Shown in pieces: positions 8,580 to 18,008 of a stretch of DNA of 64,000 bases. Origin of the DNA: Caryophanon latum (GTDB taxonomy: Bacteria > Bacillota > Bacilli > Bacillales_A > Planococcaceae). The number at the start of each line of letters is the position of its first letter. The stretch's first letter is position 1. Both the position numbers and the translations under genes were made by a program. The notes under the pieces are model-generated. The model was not told the DNA's origin. It saw only the letters and a list, made by a program, of their open reading frames with translations, and searched no databases. The DNA lies in NCBI RefSeq assembly GCF_001700325.1, contig NZ_MATO01000038.1:1-64000 (forward strand), given 5' to 3'.

Positions 8580-10670
8580 ATGCGCGCATCGGTAAATACA
8601 AAATTAACGGTTACAATTTTAGCAGTCTTTTTAGTCATTTTTTCTCTCTACACATGGATGACGAGTATGGCAGATTGGGAAGCGAGTAAGGCGGCGCAGG
8701 AAGAATCGTTAATGCGTACGTCGGAGTTATCTGCGCTTGAAATGCAGGCGGTGTTTAATGAAACGTTTGACATATTACAGACGGAGGCGAATATGCTTGC
8801 GTCGGCGTATCGAGATGGTGGGCTTCAAGCAGAAATGATTGTAGCGATGAAGCGTGATTTGCTCGCTAAACATACGAGCTGGCTTAGTAATTCCGCGATT
8901 TTTGAGCCGAATGTCGTCACAGCTTCGACCATAGAAGGGCAAAAATTTATTGATGCAAGCAATCGATTTGTGCCGTATTTCATCCGGGAAGACGATGGCA
9001 CGATGACTGAGACGAATATTGAAGCGTATGAGCAAGAGGCGTGGTACGTGCGTCCGATTCAAAATGGCGAGACGATGATTACCGATCCGTACGATTATGA
9101 GGTCGGTGGTGAAACGTTATCAATGGTAACACTCGTTGTACCTGTTATGACGAATGACGCCGCAATTGGTTACGTATCTGCGGACTTTTCGCTCGATTTT
9201 TTAGGCGGTTTAGTGACGACGTATGCACCGGCAGATGGTGTACAGCGCGTCGTCACAAATAGTGGGCTCATTACAGCAAATAGCAATGATGCAAGCGTCG
9301 TTGGCGAAACTATTTCGATTTTTTCATCAAAAGAGGAGGAGCTCATGTCTGAACTAGCGGCTACTAGCTCGACATTAACGTATGAGAACGATGCATTGTT
9401 ACAAGCTGAGGTTGCAGAAGTCGTTACACCGATTACGTTTCGTAACATCGACGGTAACTGGGGTGTTGTGACGAGCATGCCGACGTCTGTCATAAATGCA
9501 CCGCTACTAACACAGCTACGTTGGTCAATCATTGGCGCAATCGCGATGGCATGCTTGCTCGGTGCGACCATTTTCTTTGTTGTGCGTCACATTTTAAAGC
9601 CGTTAATACCGTTGCAGGCGGCGCTACAAAAGGCGGCAACAGGTGATTTAACAGCAAACGTCGATGAGACACGTGTGACGAATGACGAAATTGGTATGGT
9701 AACAAAAGCATATAATCATATGATTAATAAGACGCGTCATGCTGTAACGAGTGTGATGCATGCGGCAAATGATATGCAAGTTGAAACGGCGAGCTCAACA
9801 GAGGCAGCAGAAGCGGTGCATGAAGGGCTTGGGCATTCGACAAAAGCGCTCGCTGACATTGCAGGTGGTGCACAGCATCAAGCGGATGAAACGGAACAAT
9901 CGCTTACAAATGTGACGCATTTATCAACAAATATTGAAACGATTCATACGATGTCGGCGCAAATGGAAGCGCAAGTAGCGACATCGATGAACGAGTCACA
10001 GCAAGGTATTACACAAATTGTACAGCTGCGTAAACAGCAGCAACAAACGACGATTGTGCATGAAGGGCTGTCACATGAAATGACCGGTTTGCTGCATTAT
10101 GTTGATGATATAGGGCACGTGATGGAAACGATTCAAAGCATTTCGGAGCAGACGAATTTACTTGCGCTCAATGCATCAATCGAAGCGGCACGAGCAGGCG
10201 ATGCAGGAAAAGGCTTTGCGGTCGTCGCGCAGGAAGTTCGTAAGCTAGCAGAGCAGTCACATGCTGAAACAGAAGCGATTTGGCAAACGATTAAAGCAAT
10301 TCAGCAGGCGTCAGCACGTACGGCAGCAACAGTGGAAACAAGCACGGAGCAGTTGAAGGAGCAGGCGAGCGTCATTGCTGAAACGGAGGAGATGTTTCAT
10401 AATCAAGCGATGCGTGCACAGCAGCTAGATCGTGATATTGCGGAGTTGACGAGTCGCCTTGCAAGTATGGTCGAGCAAAAGGATTATATGTTACAAAGCA
10501 TGCAGACAATTGCAAGCATTTCCGAGCAAAGTGCAGCAGCGACGGAGGAAGTGACCGCGACGATTATGATGCAAACGGAGGAAGTCGAAACGATTACGCA
10601 AAATGTGCAACAGCTGCAAAACATTTCGAAGCAATTAAATACGCTAATGCAAACATTTAAAATTGCATAA
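8580..10670 (+). CDS. Methyl-accepting chemotaxis protein, Cache sensor
   Basis: A 696-residue transmembrane chemoreceptor. First membrane helix about residues 8-27; a periplasmic-side double-Cache-like domain of about 280 residues with ATSEL-type helices and [12 protein letters not shown] / [10 protein letters not shown] / DPYDY segments; second membrane helix about residues 315-338; HAMP linker; then the signalling hairpin with the conserved tip [20 protein letters not shown]. It would sense a small ligand outside the cell and control CheA. ATG 8580 is preceded by GGAGGG. No other chemotaxis gene is nearby; a second receptor lies at 62862. The ligand cannot be predicted. Confidence 0.93.
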   Translation: MRASVNTKLTVTILAVFLVIFSLYTWMTSMADWEASKAAQEESLMRTSELSALEMQAVFNETFDILQTEANMLASAYRDGGLQAEMIVAMKRDLLAKHTSWLSNSAIFEPNVVTASTIEGQKFIDASNRFVPYFIREDDGTMTETNIEAYEQEAWYVRPIQNGETMITDPYDYEVGGETLSMVTLVVPVMTNDAAIGYVSADFSLDFLGGLVTTYAPADGVQRVVTNSGLITANSNDASVVGETISIFSSKEEELMSELAATSSTLTYENDALLQAEVAEVVTPITFRNIDGNWGVVTSMPTSVINAPLLTQLRWSIIGAIAMACLLGATIFFVVRHILKPLIPLQAALQKAATGDLTANVDETRVTNDEIGMVTKAYNHMINKTRHAVTSVMHAANDMQVETASSTEAAEAVHEGLGHSTKALADIAGGAQHQADETEQSLTNVTHLSTNIETIHTMSAQMEAQVATSMNESQQGITQIVQLRKQQQQTTIVHEGLSHEMTGLLHYVDDIGHVMETIQSISEQTNLLALNASIEAARAGDAGKGFAVVAQEVRKLAEQSHAETEAIWQTIKAIQQASARTAATVETSTEQLKEQASVIAETEEMFHNQAMRAQQLDRDIAELTSRLASMVEQKDYMLQSMQTIASISEQSAAATEEVTATIMMQTEEVETITQNVQQLQNISKQLNTLMQTFKIA

Positions 10671-10698
10671 ACAAGCGACAATGCCATCTTGTTTTTCG
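10670..10698 (+). terminator. Possible terminator after chemoreceptor gene
   Basis: AAACAAG and CTTGTTT form a 7-pair stem with a 12-base loop, followed by TTTC. A modest structure. Confidence 0.45.
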
Positions 10699-10735
10699 TA
10701 TAATGAACGTATTATGCATTAAAGGGGAGACGAAT

Positions 10736-11296
10736 ATGGCAAAGGCGCTTATCGCAATTGGCGCGGCAACGGTCAATGTGTTAACAAAATGGCTACAAAC
10801 AGAGGCGCAACCTGTACAAATTGTATGGATTGGCTCACACCAACAAGATTTTTTAAGCTTAAAGGTGCGCGATTACATTGGCGACATCGTTAGTGAAACG
10901 GCAGATCATGTCATCGGCACGCGCGGTGAACTGTTATATATTGCGAGCGGACAAAGCACGACCGACGCAGCACGATTACAAAAAATACTTGAAAAATATG
11001 AGGACGTATACATTTTATCGAGCTTAGGTGGAGGAACGACGTCGCACGTAACGCCGTTTATTGCGGAAATTTGCACACGTAAAGACCCGCTCATGCAAGC
11101 GATTGTAACGTTGCCTGCAAAGCTTGAGCCACGTACGCGTCACGAAAAAGCACAGCACGCCTTTCATCAGTTAAAGCAAATTTGTCCGGTCATTCATTTA
11201 GTGACGAATAACGGCGAGCATGAGGAATCGCTCGTTGCTACGTTCGCACGACGCGACGAATTACTTGCGACATTGCTCACGCGCTTAATTCGTTAA
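10736..11296 (+). CDS. Small FtsZ/tubulin-like protein, degenerate
   Basis: A 186-residue protein that resembles only the N-terminal GTPase domain of FtsZ. A Rossmann start (ALIAIGAATVNVL) aligns with the FtsZ GxGGxGxNAV strand, and LSSLGGGTTSHVTPFIAEI at about residues 95-113 aligns with the tubulin signature GGGTGTG(A/S)-APVIAEI. The last glycine pair has become SH and the first loop lacks its glycines, so GTP binding may be lost. The C-terminal activation domain of FtsZ is absent. ATG 10736 follows AAGGGGAGA by 7 bases; an upstream ATG (10703) has no site. The function is unknown; the assignment rests on visual motif alignment. Confidence 0.55.
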   Translation: MAKALIAIGAATVNVLTKWLQTEAQPVQIVWIGSHQQDFLSLKVRDYIGDIVSETADHVIGTRGELLYIASGQSTTDAARLQKILEKYEDVYILSSLGGGTTSHVTPFIAEICTRKDPLMQAIVTLPAKLEPRTRHEKAQHAFHQLKQICPVIHLVTNNGEHEESLVATFARRDELLATLLTRLIR

Positions 11297-11390
11297 ACGA
11301 CGAAAAATTTTTATGAAATGGTAATCAAAGTAGTTGTGCGATGCGTGAAAATCATGTACATTGGCTGTAATAAAGCATGAGGTGATTTTT

Positions 11391-11816
11391 ATGAATGTTC
11401 AACAACCGGTTATTACAGCTCCAGAGCTCGTGGCACAGCGTCATATGCGCAATGCGATCATTGGCAAACGCTGCCTCGGCATATGGACAGCACATGAACT
11501 GCACACAGATGAACCGTTACAACGCGCACCGATTGTATTACAGCTAGAGGACGGCGAATTAGCCATTTATAATGATGCATCACGCGGCACGCTTCTTGCA
11601 CTGAATCGCTTTGATTTAGATTTACCGATTACGATTGCTCAATCGACATATATGTACTTTTTTAATCCACTTATTGAACGCCCGGTCGTTGATGAAATAT
11701 TCGTTTGTGACGACGGCTTTGCATTTGCCCATACAGATGGCTACGTCGCGGTTTTAGCGGGCGAGCTACGCTTAGCTGGTGTTGATGAATTTGACCAGTG
11801 GGAGCGCATTTCATAA
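11391..11816 (+). CDS. Hypothetical protein
   Basis: A 141-residue soluble protein that I do not recognise. There is no signal peptide or membrane helix; composition is acidic with alternating beta-rich segments (IVLQLEDGELAIYND, VLAGELRLAGVDEF). The ATG at 11391 is preceded by GAGGTGA, 5 bases away, which rules out the longer frame from 11361. It ends just before a shared terminator with the convergent lipoprotein gene. Confidence 0.7.
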   Translation: MNVQQPVITAPELVAQRHMRNAIIGKRCLGIWTAHELHTDEPLQRAPIVLQLEDGELAIYNDASRGTLLALNRFDLDLPITIAQSTYMYFFNPLIERPVVDEIFVCDDGFAFAHTDGYVAVLAGELRLAGVDEFDQWERIS

Positions 11817-11821
11817 AAAAT

Positions 11822-11852
11822 AGCGCGTCTGAGTTCGTTTACTCAGGCGCGC
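11822..11852. terminator. Bidirectional terminator
   Basis: AGCGCGTCTGAGT and ACTCAGGCGCGCT form a long stem between convergent genes; a run of Ts follows on the minus strand (ATTTTTTATG) and a weaker TTATATTTATT on the plus strand. Confidence 0.75.
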
Positions 11853-11860
11853 TGTTATAT

Positions 11861-12811
11861 TTATTCATTCCATTCAATGACTTCATCATCTAACACTGCT
11901 TGCTCCTTCACATGTGCAGGTACACGTACATTCGCTAAATTATTCACTTCTGTAAATGTTTCTTCAATCGTTATTTGACCTTCATCATTTTCTTGTGTGA
12001 CGTAATCACTCACAATTTTGTATTCCTCAACGCCACGCTCAGAAAACGTCATCGTTAACGTTAAGTTTAAAAACATAGTAGGTGGCTCGCTATCACCGAC
12101 ATCTAGTAAATCATCGATTGTAGTCGATGGCACCGCTAATGAGAATTCAATCATTTGGGCATCTTCATCGACGACTGTGAACGTTTCAGATTCTGTCGCA
12201 ATGAGGCGAAGTAGCTCCGTTGTATCAGGTAATGGCTCCTCCTGCCACATTTCGATTGTGTCACGATCCATCGTATACGTCCAGTTTGGCTCATCGGCTG
12301 AATCATTCGCATACATGCCGTCCGTATCATTTGCGTAAATTTCCATGTACTGTGGGTTTTCACTTTCATAAATAAGATGTGTTTCGTGCGGTTGCTTCAT
12401 ATACGACAACGTATGCTTATAGCTATAGCTGTTATCTGGATTCGTGCGCACAACATGATCCGTCGTCTTAACAGAATGATAGCTATCCCATTGTAAAAGT
12501 GAATCGATTGCATCGACTGCACCGTTAAATAAGTTTCGCTCAAGAGCAGTTAATGGAATCGCTTCCTCCTCTACATGTTCTTCTTTTTCATCGAGTATCT
12601 CTTCGGCTGTCAACTCGTCATCATCAATCGTTTCTCCGTCGTTTTCTACCGGCTCTTCTCCCGTCGCTTGCTCTTCGTTTCCATTCGTTTCGGTTGTAGG
12701 CTGTTCGGCTGGCGCTTCTGTTTCCGTCGTCGGTGCAGGCTCATTTGATAACATCGTTCCATCGCTGCAACCGACTAGGCATAGCGCGGGAATTAATAGT
12801 AATCGCTTCAT
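11861..12811 (-). CDS. Secreted lipoprotein of unknown function
   Basis: A 316-residue predicted lipoprotein. The start MKRLLLIPALCLVGC gives a short hydrophobic signal with a lipobox LVGC, so the mature protein would be lipid-anchored at the cysteine outside the membrane. A low-complexity acidic linker rich in E, T and P spans about residues 20-85, then a folded beta-rich domain of about 230 residues with SYKHTLSYMKQPHETHLIYE, reminiscent of LolA/LppX-like outer-surface lipoproteins (DUF6612-type), though I cannot confirm this. The ATG at 12811 has no good ribosome binding site; a GAGGTGAT lies about 30 bases upstream, so the start is uncertain. Confidence 0.75.
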   Translation of the reverse strand: MKRLLLIPALCLVGCSDGTMLSNEPAPTTETEAPAEQPTTETNGNEEQATGEEPVENDGETIDDDELTAEEILDEKEEHVEEEAIPLTALERNLFNGAVDAIDSLLQWDSYHSVKTTDHVVRTNPDNSYSYKHTLSYMKQPHETHLIYESENPQYMEIYANDTDGMYANDSADEPNWTYTMDRDTIEMWQEEPLPDTTELLRLIATESETFTVVDEDAQMIEFSLAVPSTTIDDLLDVGDSEPPTMFLNLTLTMTFSERGVEEYKIVSDYVTQENDEGQITIEETFTEVNNLANVRVPAHVKEQAVLDDEVIEWNE

Positions 12812-12921
12812 TTGCACGCTGCTACGTTGAATACGTAACAGCTATCACCTCGCTTTTCTCATTATATCGAGTTTAATTGACAGAATATAATAAAAGTTTA
12901 GCGCTATTTATATGCTTAATA

Positions 12922-12950
12922 TTTACAATTAAATGTTAATTAGTTACAAT
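12922..12950 (+). promoter_or_regulatory. Possible cas operon promoter
   Basis: TTTACA at 12922-12927 and TACAAT at 12945-12950, spaced 17 bases, in AT-rich DNA just ahead of cas3. The leader would be only about ten bases, which is short, so this is tentative. Confidence 0.4.
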
Positions 12951-12967
12951 TCATGTGAGGTGGTAAA

Positions 12968-15316
12968 ATGGGATTTATTGCACATTATCGACGTGAGGAC
13001 GACACACCGCAGCTTTTAGCGAATCATTTACGCGAAGTACAGGCACATTGTGAGGAAATCGGTGCGAAAATTGGCGCAGCGCATATCGTCGGTTTAGCAG
13101 GGCTATTCCATGATTTTGGCAAATATAGTACTGAGTTTCAAGCGTACATTCGAGAGGCGATTGCGAACCCTGACGCACCACCGAAGCGCGGCTCAGTCGA
13201 CCATTCAACAGCAGGTGGGCAAATTATTTTGCAGCTTTCAAAGGAGTTGCCAGAGCTTCAGTTTGTATGTGAACTTGTCGCGAATGCGGTTTACGGACAC
13301 CATAGTACATTACTTGATTTTTTAGATGAAAATGGACAATCACCGTTTGTAAAGCGGGGCAAGCTTCACCCTGAATTAAAAAGCATGCTTCAACACTTTT
13401 TTCAGGAAGTGATGCCAGCGAGTGACTTAAAAAACTATTTGCTCGCCGCACATGCAGAGTACAAATTATTGAAGCGCAAACTACAAAAACAAGGTGTACT
13501 CCATTTCTTTTTAGCAAAATACATATTTAGCGCATTGATCGATGCAGACCGAACGAATGCGCGACTATTTGATGAAAATGAAGAACGTACATTACGAATA
13601 AAGCCGCCATTTCCTTTATACGAGGAGCGTCTACAACAGGCACTCGCCGACAAGCAGAAAAAAGCAGTGCCAAACGATATTACGAAGGCGCGTCAATATT
13701 TGAGTGATCAATGCTTTGAGAAGGCAACTTTGCCAACAGGAATTTATACGTTATCGATTCCAACAGGTGGTGGCAAAACGCTCGCAAGTTTACGGTTTGC
13801 ACTTCGACATGCACAGCTGTATGACAAGGAGCGCATCATTCAAATTGTGCCGTTTACAACGATTATTGAGCAAAATGCACAGGAAACACGCGATGTGCTG
13901 CAAACAAAGGATCTACTTGAACATCATAGCAATATCGTTGAAGATCGAGATGTGGAACAGCTAACATTTGAGGAACACGAGCAACGTCGTAAGCTTCATC
14001 GAGCAAAGGATAATTGGGATATGCCACTTATTTTTTCAACGATGGTACAGTTTTTAAATATTGCGTACGAAAAATCGTCTCGCTATACGCGTCGTTTCCA
14101 TCATTTAGCGAATAGCATCATCATTTTTGATGAAATTCAAGCATTGCCAATTAAAACAATTAGCTTATTTAATGAGTTTATTACGTTTTTAAAGGATGTA
14201 TGCAATACGACAGTGATTTTATGCACGGCGACACAGCCTGCTCTACAAAATGTGAAGCATCATATTACGATTGACGGTGAGCTTATTGACGACCTGCGTT
14301 CCATTTTACCAAGCTTTAAGCGAACGAATGTCATTTCGCACGTACGCGACGACATTTGGACAGTGGAGGACGTTGCCGAGTTTGCGCAGCAGCAGCGCGA
14401 GCATGTTGGTAATATTTTGATTATTGTGAATACGAAAAGCGATGCGCTACGGCTGTATGAGCAATTGAAAGGTCAAGGAGGAGTATACCATTTAAGTACG
14501 TCGATGTGTCCAGCGCACCGGCAGCACATTTTGGCAGAAATACGCGACAAGCTAAAGGAAGGCGAGCCGCTTATTTGCGTTAGCACACAGCTTATTGAAG
14601 CGGGTGTCGACGTGAGTTTCCAATGCGTTATTCGTGCGCTTGCTGGACTTGATAGCATCGCGCAAGCAGCAGGGCGATGTAATCGTAACGGTGAGGTTGC
14701 AGCTCGTGATGTATACGTTATGAATATGAAGCTGCCGAAGCGTCATTTCTTACCGACGATTGTGGAAGGAGCACATCAAACGAGTTTACTGCTACGCGAC
14801 GATGAATCAAACGCAAAAAATTTACTTTCGCCTGACATAATGAATATATATTTTAGTGAGTTTTACAATGCATTTAAGCATGAGCAACATTTCAGTATAA
14901 ATGGGAAAGAGTATACGTTACACGACTTGGCATTTTCATTAGATGGACATTGGTTAGAAGGAAAAATACTATCAAATTTACAGCATCATTACGCATTCAA
15001 AACAGTTGGACGTTATTTTGAAGTAATTGATAGTGCAACAACAGCTGTCATTGTGCCATATGAGAAAGAGGGGAAGGAGCTTATTGCTTCATTGGAGGCG
15101 CGAGACGTTGATGACTTTTCGCAGTTTTTAAAAAAAGCACAGCATTATAGCGTTAATGTTTTCGCACACGAACGCCAAAAGCTAGAGAGAAGCCAAATGC
15201 TCGCGTTATACGAAACGCCCTTTTTACGAATTTATTACGTGCGAGAAGGAGCATACGATCAAGATTATGGAATTAATGTGCAAGGTGATGCAGAGCTTGG
15301 CTTCATGGGCATATGA
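12968..15316 (+). CDS. cas3: CRISPR nuclease-helicase Cas3 (type I-C)
   Basis: A 782-residue Cas3 with an N-terminal HD nuclease domain (LFHDFGK, His48-Asp49) and a superfamily-2 helicase core: Walker A PTGGGKT near residue 266, motif II DEIQ at 388-391, motif III LCTATQP, and motif VI QAAGRCNRNG. It is recruited by the target-bound Cascade complex to nick, unwind and degrade invading DNA. All key residues are present, so it should be active. ATG 12968 follows GAGGTGG. It opens the operon cas3-cas5-cas8c-cas7-cas4-cas1-cas2, the standard type I-C order. Confidence 0.97.
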   Translation: MGFIAHYRREDDTPQLLANHLREVQAHCEEIGAKIGAAHIVGLAGLFHDFGKYSTEFQAYIREAIANPDAPPKRGSVDHSTAGGQIILQLSKELPELQFVCELVANAVYGHHSTLLDFLDENGQSPFVKRGKLHPELKSMLQHFFQEVMPASDLKNYLLAAHAEYKLLKRKLQKQGVLHFFLAKYIFSALIDADRTNARLFDENEERTLRIKPPFPLYEERLQQALADKQKKAVPNDITKARQYLSDQCFEKATLPTGIYTLSIPTGGGKTLASLRFALRHAQLYDKERIIQIVPFTTIIEQNAQETRDVLQTKDLLEHHSNIVEDRDVEQLTFEEHEQRRKLHRAKDNWDMPLIFSTMVQFLNIAYEKSSRYTRRFHHLANSIIIFDEIQALPIKTISLFNEFITFLKDVCNTTVILCTATQPALQNVKHHITIDGELIDDLRSILPSFKRTNVISHVRDDIWTVEDVAEFAQQQREHVGNILIIVNTKSDALRLYEQLKGQGGVYHLSTSMCPAHRQHILAEIRDKLKEGEPLICVSTQLIEAGVDVSFQCVIRALAGLDSIAQAAGRCNRNGEVAARDVYVMNMKLPKRHFLPTIVEGAHQTSLLLRDDESNAKNLLSPDIMNIYFSEFYNAFKHEQHFSINGKEYTLHDLAFSLDGHWLEGKILSNLQHHYAFKTVGRYFEVIDSATTAVIVPYEKEGKELIASLEARDVDDFSQFLKKAQHYSVNVFAHERQKLERSQMLALYETPFLRIYYVREGAYDQDYGINVQGDAELGFMGI

Positions 15317-15349
15317 GAAATAAGTTAAAGAATTAGAAGGAGGAATACG

Positions 15350-16063
15350 ATGCGTAATCAAATCGAGTATACAGTGTACGGTGACTATGCGTTATTTACA
15401 GACCCTTTCACGAAACTAGGTGGTGAAAAGATGACGATGCATATTCCGACGTATGAAGCATTAAAAGGTATTACGAGTTCTATTTATTGGAAGCCTAGCA
15501 TCATTTGGATTATTGATGAAGTGCGCGTCATGAGTCCGATTCAAATGGAGTCAAAAGGAATGCGTCCGATGAAAATGGACGGTAAAAATGATTTAGCGTA
15601 TTACAGCTACTTAAAAGACGTAAAGTATCAAGTGCGCGCTCATTTTGAATTTAATCATCGTCGTCCTGATTTACAGTCAGATTTCAATGAGCATAAGCAT
15701 CACAATATCGCAAAGCGCGCTGTACAAAAAGGCGGACGTCGTGATATTTTTCTCGGCACGCGCGAATGTCAAGCGTATGTGGAGTATGAGGAATTTGGCA
15801 GTGGCGAAGGAGCGTATGATAATATCGATGAGCTACACTACGGTGTCATGGTGCATGGCATTGATTATCCAGATGAATCAGGGAAGGAACAGCTTATGAC
15901 GTGCCTTTGGACACCTGTAATGAAAAATGGCGTCATTACGTTTATTCGTCCGGATGAATGTACGATACGTCGAGAACTAAGTACGTATGAAGCGAAGTCG
16001 TTTACAATTGGTCGAAATATGCAGTCTGTTGATGATACGTATGCCGAATTGGTAGGTGAATAA
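15350..16063 (+). CDS. cas5c: Cas5c crRNA-processing endonuclease
   Basis: A 237-residue type I-C Cas5 (Cas5d). In this subtype there is no Cas6; Cas5 cuts the repeat hairpin in pre-crRNA and stays bound to the 5' handle in Cascade. The catalytic residues known from Bacillus halodurans Cas5d, Tyr46, Lys116 and His117, fall at the same numbers here (SIYW and EHKHH), followed by the conserved [14 protein letters not shown]. It lies 33 bases after cas3 with GGAGG before the ATG. It should be functional. Confidence 0.97.
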   Translation: MRNQIEYTVYGDYALFTDPFTKLGGEKMTMHIPTYEALKGITSSIYWKPSIIWIIDEVRVMSPIQMESKGMRPMKMDGKNDLAYYSYLKDVKYQVRAHFEFNHRRPDLQSDFNEHKHHNIAKRAVQKGGRRDIFLGTRECQAYVEYEEFGSGEGAYDNIDELHYGVMVHGIDYPDESGKEQLMTCLWTPVMKNGVITFIRPDECTIRRELSTYEAKSFTIGRNMQSVDDTYAELVGE

Positions 16064-16064
16064 T

Positions 16065-18008
16065 ATGTCTGTATTACATGCGTTATACAATACGTACACA
16101 AATTATGAGGATAAAGCGGGAGAGGTCATTGCGAAACCGTTAAAGGATGGAACGATGCGTACATATATGTTGTTGCCATTTGCGCATACGACACAGACAG
16201 CGCATATTGAAATTTACGTGACAGAGCAAGGAGAGTATCACTCCGCGCACGTAGTACAAAAAGAATCAACCGTATTACCGTTTACCGAAGATTCGGGCTC
16301 GCGCGCCGGGAAAGTGTTTTCTCCACATGCATTGCACGATAAACTCATGTACGTAGCAGGTGATTACGCTGCATTTATGAATGAACCGGATAAAAAGGAT
16401 GCGTTTTTGAAGTATAAGGAGCAACTTGGGAGTTGGGCAAAGTCATCCTATACGCATGCCGACGTGCAAGCCATTTATGCATATATTTCAAAAGGCACGG
16501 TTATTCGTGATTTAGTGAAAGAGGGCGTATTACATACAGATGAACAGGGACTGCTTTTACAAAAATGGACAAGTAAAGAAGATAAGCCGGACATATTCCA
16601 AGTTGTCGCATCAGGGCAAGAATCGGCGTTCGTGCGTTTTCGTGTGCGTAAAATCGACAGTGTGCCACCGTGGGAAAACAAGGAATTATTTGCAAAGTAC
16701 ATGCAGTATTATATGAGTACGATTCATAACGTTGACTTATGTTACATCACAGGTGAGGAAAGTGTGCGAACGATGAAGCATCCGAATAAAATTCGCAATT
16801 CCGGTGATAAAGGCAAACTTATTTCTACAAATGACGAGTCCGGCTTTACGTATCGAGGTCGCTTCAAATCGGCGAAGGAATTTGTTGAAAATGCATCGAT
16901 TAGTTATGAAGCATCTCAGAAGATTCATAATGCTTTAAAATGGCTGATCGAGCAGCAAGGCATTACGATTGATGGTCGTGTGTATGTCGTTTGGTCAGAG
17001 CAACAAGTTGATGTGCCGCATTTTTTAGAGCAGCCTGAGTTAGACTTATCTGACATGTTTTCGCTAGTTGATGAAGTTACTGAGCCGGTTACAGAAAATG
17101 CACCTGTTAAAAAGCATACAAATAAAGTGCTTGCTGAAAATGTTGCTAAGCTTATGCAGGGAATGCGTGCCAATATTGCTGAGCATATCGAAAATGAGCA
17201 TGTGCATATTATTTCACTTGATGCTGCTACGACCGGGCGTTTAAGTATTTTATCGTATCGCAATTTCCAAACGGCACAATATTTCGAACGGCTAGCGATG
17301 TATCAAGTGAAGGCGAGCTGGCTACAAACGGTGTGGGTTGACAAAAAGCCGCGTACGTATATGCAAGCACCGACGCTTCGGACAATTGCGCAAATTGCAT
17401 ACGGTCCACGTGCAAGCGATAAAATCGTGAAGCAAACTGTGGAGCGGCTCATTCCGATTATTTTAGAGCAGCGACCAATGCCATTTGATGTTGTACAAAA
17501 AATGCTTGCGCGTGCATCGAATCCGCATAGCTTTGAATCTATATCACAGTTTGAACAGGCGGTCGAGGTTGCATGTAGCGTCATGAAATATTATTTTGAC
17601 AAGGAGGACTATACAGTGGCACTTCAAGAACAGAATAACAATCGCTCATATTTATTTGGTCGTTTACTTGCGGTCGCAGAAATCATCGAGCGAAGTGCAC
17701 AGTTAGAGGAAAAGCGTACGACGAATGCAATGCGCTATATGAATGCATTCCAAATGAATCCACAACGTACGTGGATGACAATTTACCATAGTTTAACGCC
17801 GTATCGCCAAAAGCTAGGAGGAAGCGGTGTGTATTATGACCGCGTACTGCAGGACATTATAGCGCAGTTTGATGCAGACTCTTATATGAGTAACAAGGCG
17901 TTAGATGGTCAATATTTACTAGGATACTACAGTCAGCTAAAGGCGTTTTACACGAAAAAAGATAAAGTGGAGGGAACAAATAATGACAACGTTACAACAA
18001 AAAATTGA
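16065..18008 (+). CDS. cas8c: Cas8c large Cascade subunit (Csd1)
   Basis: A 647-residue Cas8c/Csd1 protein, the large subunit of type I-C Cascade that recognises the PAM and contacts Cas3. Typical segments include the N-terminal SVLHALYNTY, CYITGEESV, KLISTNDESGFTYRGRF and a helical C-terminal domain. The ATG at 16065 follows AGGTGA by 5 bases; an in-frame GTG at 16056 overlaps that site. Its 3' end overlaps cas7 by 26 bases. The last 130 codons also carry their own ribosome binding site and start (see the cas11c entry). Confidence 0.95.
   Translation: MSVLHALYNTYTNYEDKAGEVIAKPLKDGTMRTYMLLPFAHTTQTAHIEIYVTEQGEYHSAHVVQKESTVLPFTEDSGSRAGKVFSPHALHDKLMYVAGDYAAFMNEPDKKDAFLKYKEQLGSWAKSSYTHADVQAIYAYISKGTVIRDLVKEGVLHTDEQGLLLQKWTSKEDKPDIFQVVASGQESAFVRFRVRKIDSVPPWENKELFAKYMQYYMSTIHNVDLCYITGEESVRTMKHPNKIRNSGDKGKLISTNDESGFTYRGRFKSAKEFVENASISYEASQKIHNALKWLIEQQGITIDGRVYVVWSEQQVDVPHFLEQPELDLSDMFSLVDEVTEPVTENAPVKKHTNKVLAENVAKLMQGMRANIAEHIENEHVHIISLDAATTGRLSILSYRNFQTAQYFERLAMYQVKASWLQTVWVDKKPRTYMQAPTLRTIAQIAYGPRASDKIVKQTVERLIPIILEQRPMPFDVVQKMLARASNPHSFESISQFEQAVEVACSVMKYYFDKEDYTVALQEQNNNRSYLFGRLLAVAEIIERSAQLEEKRTTNAMRYMNAFQMNPQRTWMTIYHSLTPYRQKLGGSGVYYDRVLQDIIAQFDADSYMSNKALDGQYLLGYYSQLKAFYTKKDKVEGTNNDNVTTKN
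17616..18008 (+). CDS. cas11c: Predicted Cas11c, internal start in cas8c
   Basis: An in-frame GTG at 17616 (codon 521 counted from 16056) is preceded 8 bases upstream by AAGGAGG (17601-17607), as strong a site as any in the operon. It would yield a 130-residue, mostly helical protein equal to the C-terminus of Cas8c. Independent translation of the small subunit Cas11 from within cas8c is established for type I-C systems, where it supplies the belly of Cascade. The size and place fit that precedent; actual use here is inferred from sequence. Confidence 0.8.
   Translation: MALQEQNNNRSYLFGRLLAVAEIIERSAQLEEKRTTNAMRYMNAFQMNPQRTWMTIYHSLTPYRQKLGGSGVYYDRVLQDIIAQFDADSYMSNKALDGQYLLGYYSQLKAFYTKKDKVEGTNNDNVTTKN

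Noticed and set aside
9170-9571. 133-codon minus-strand frame in the chemoreceptor gene
   Set aside because: It is the antisense shadow of the Cache domain region; low-complexity Ser/Thr composition.
12877-12882. Perfect TTGACA upstream of cas3
   Set aside because: No -10 lies at 16-18 bases on the plus strand; the nearby TATAAT is only 4 bases downstream, so it is not counted as a promoter.
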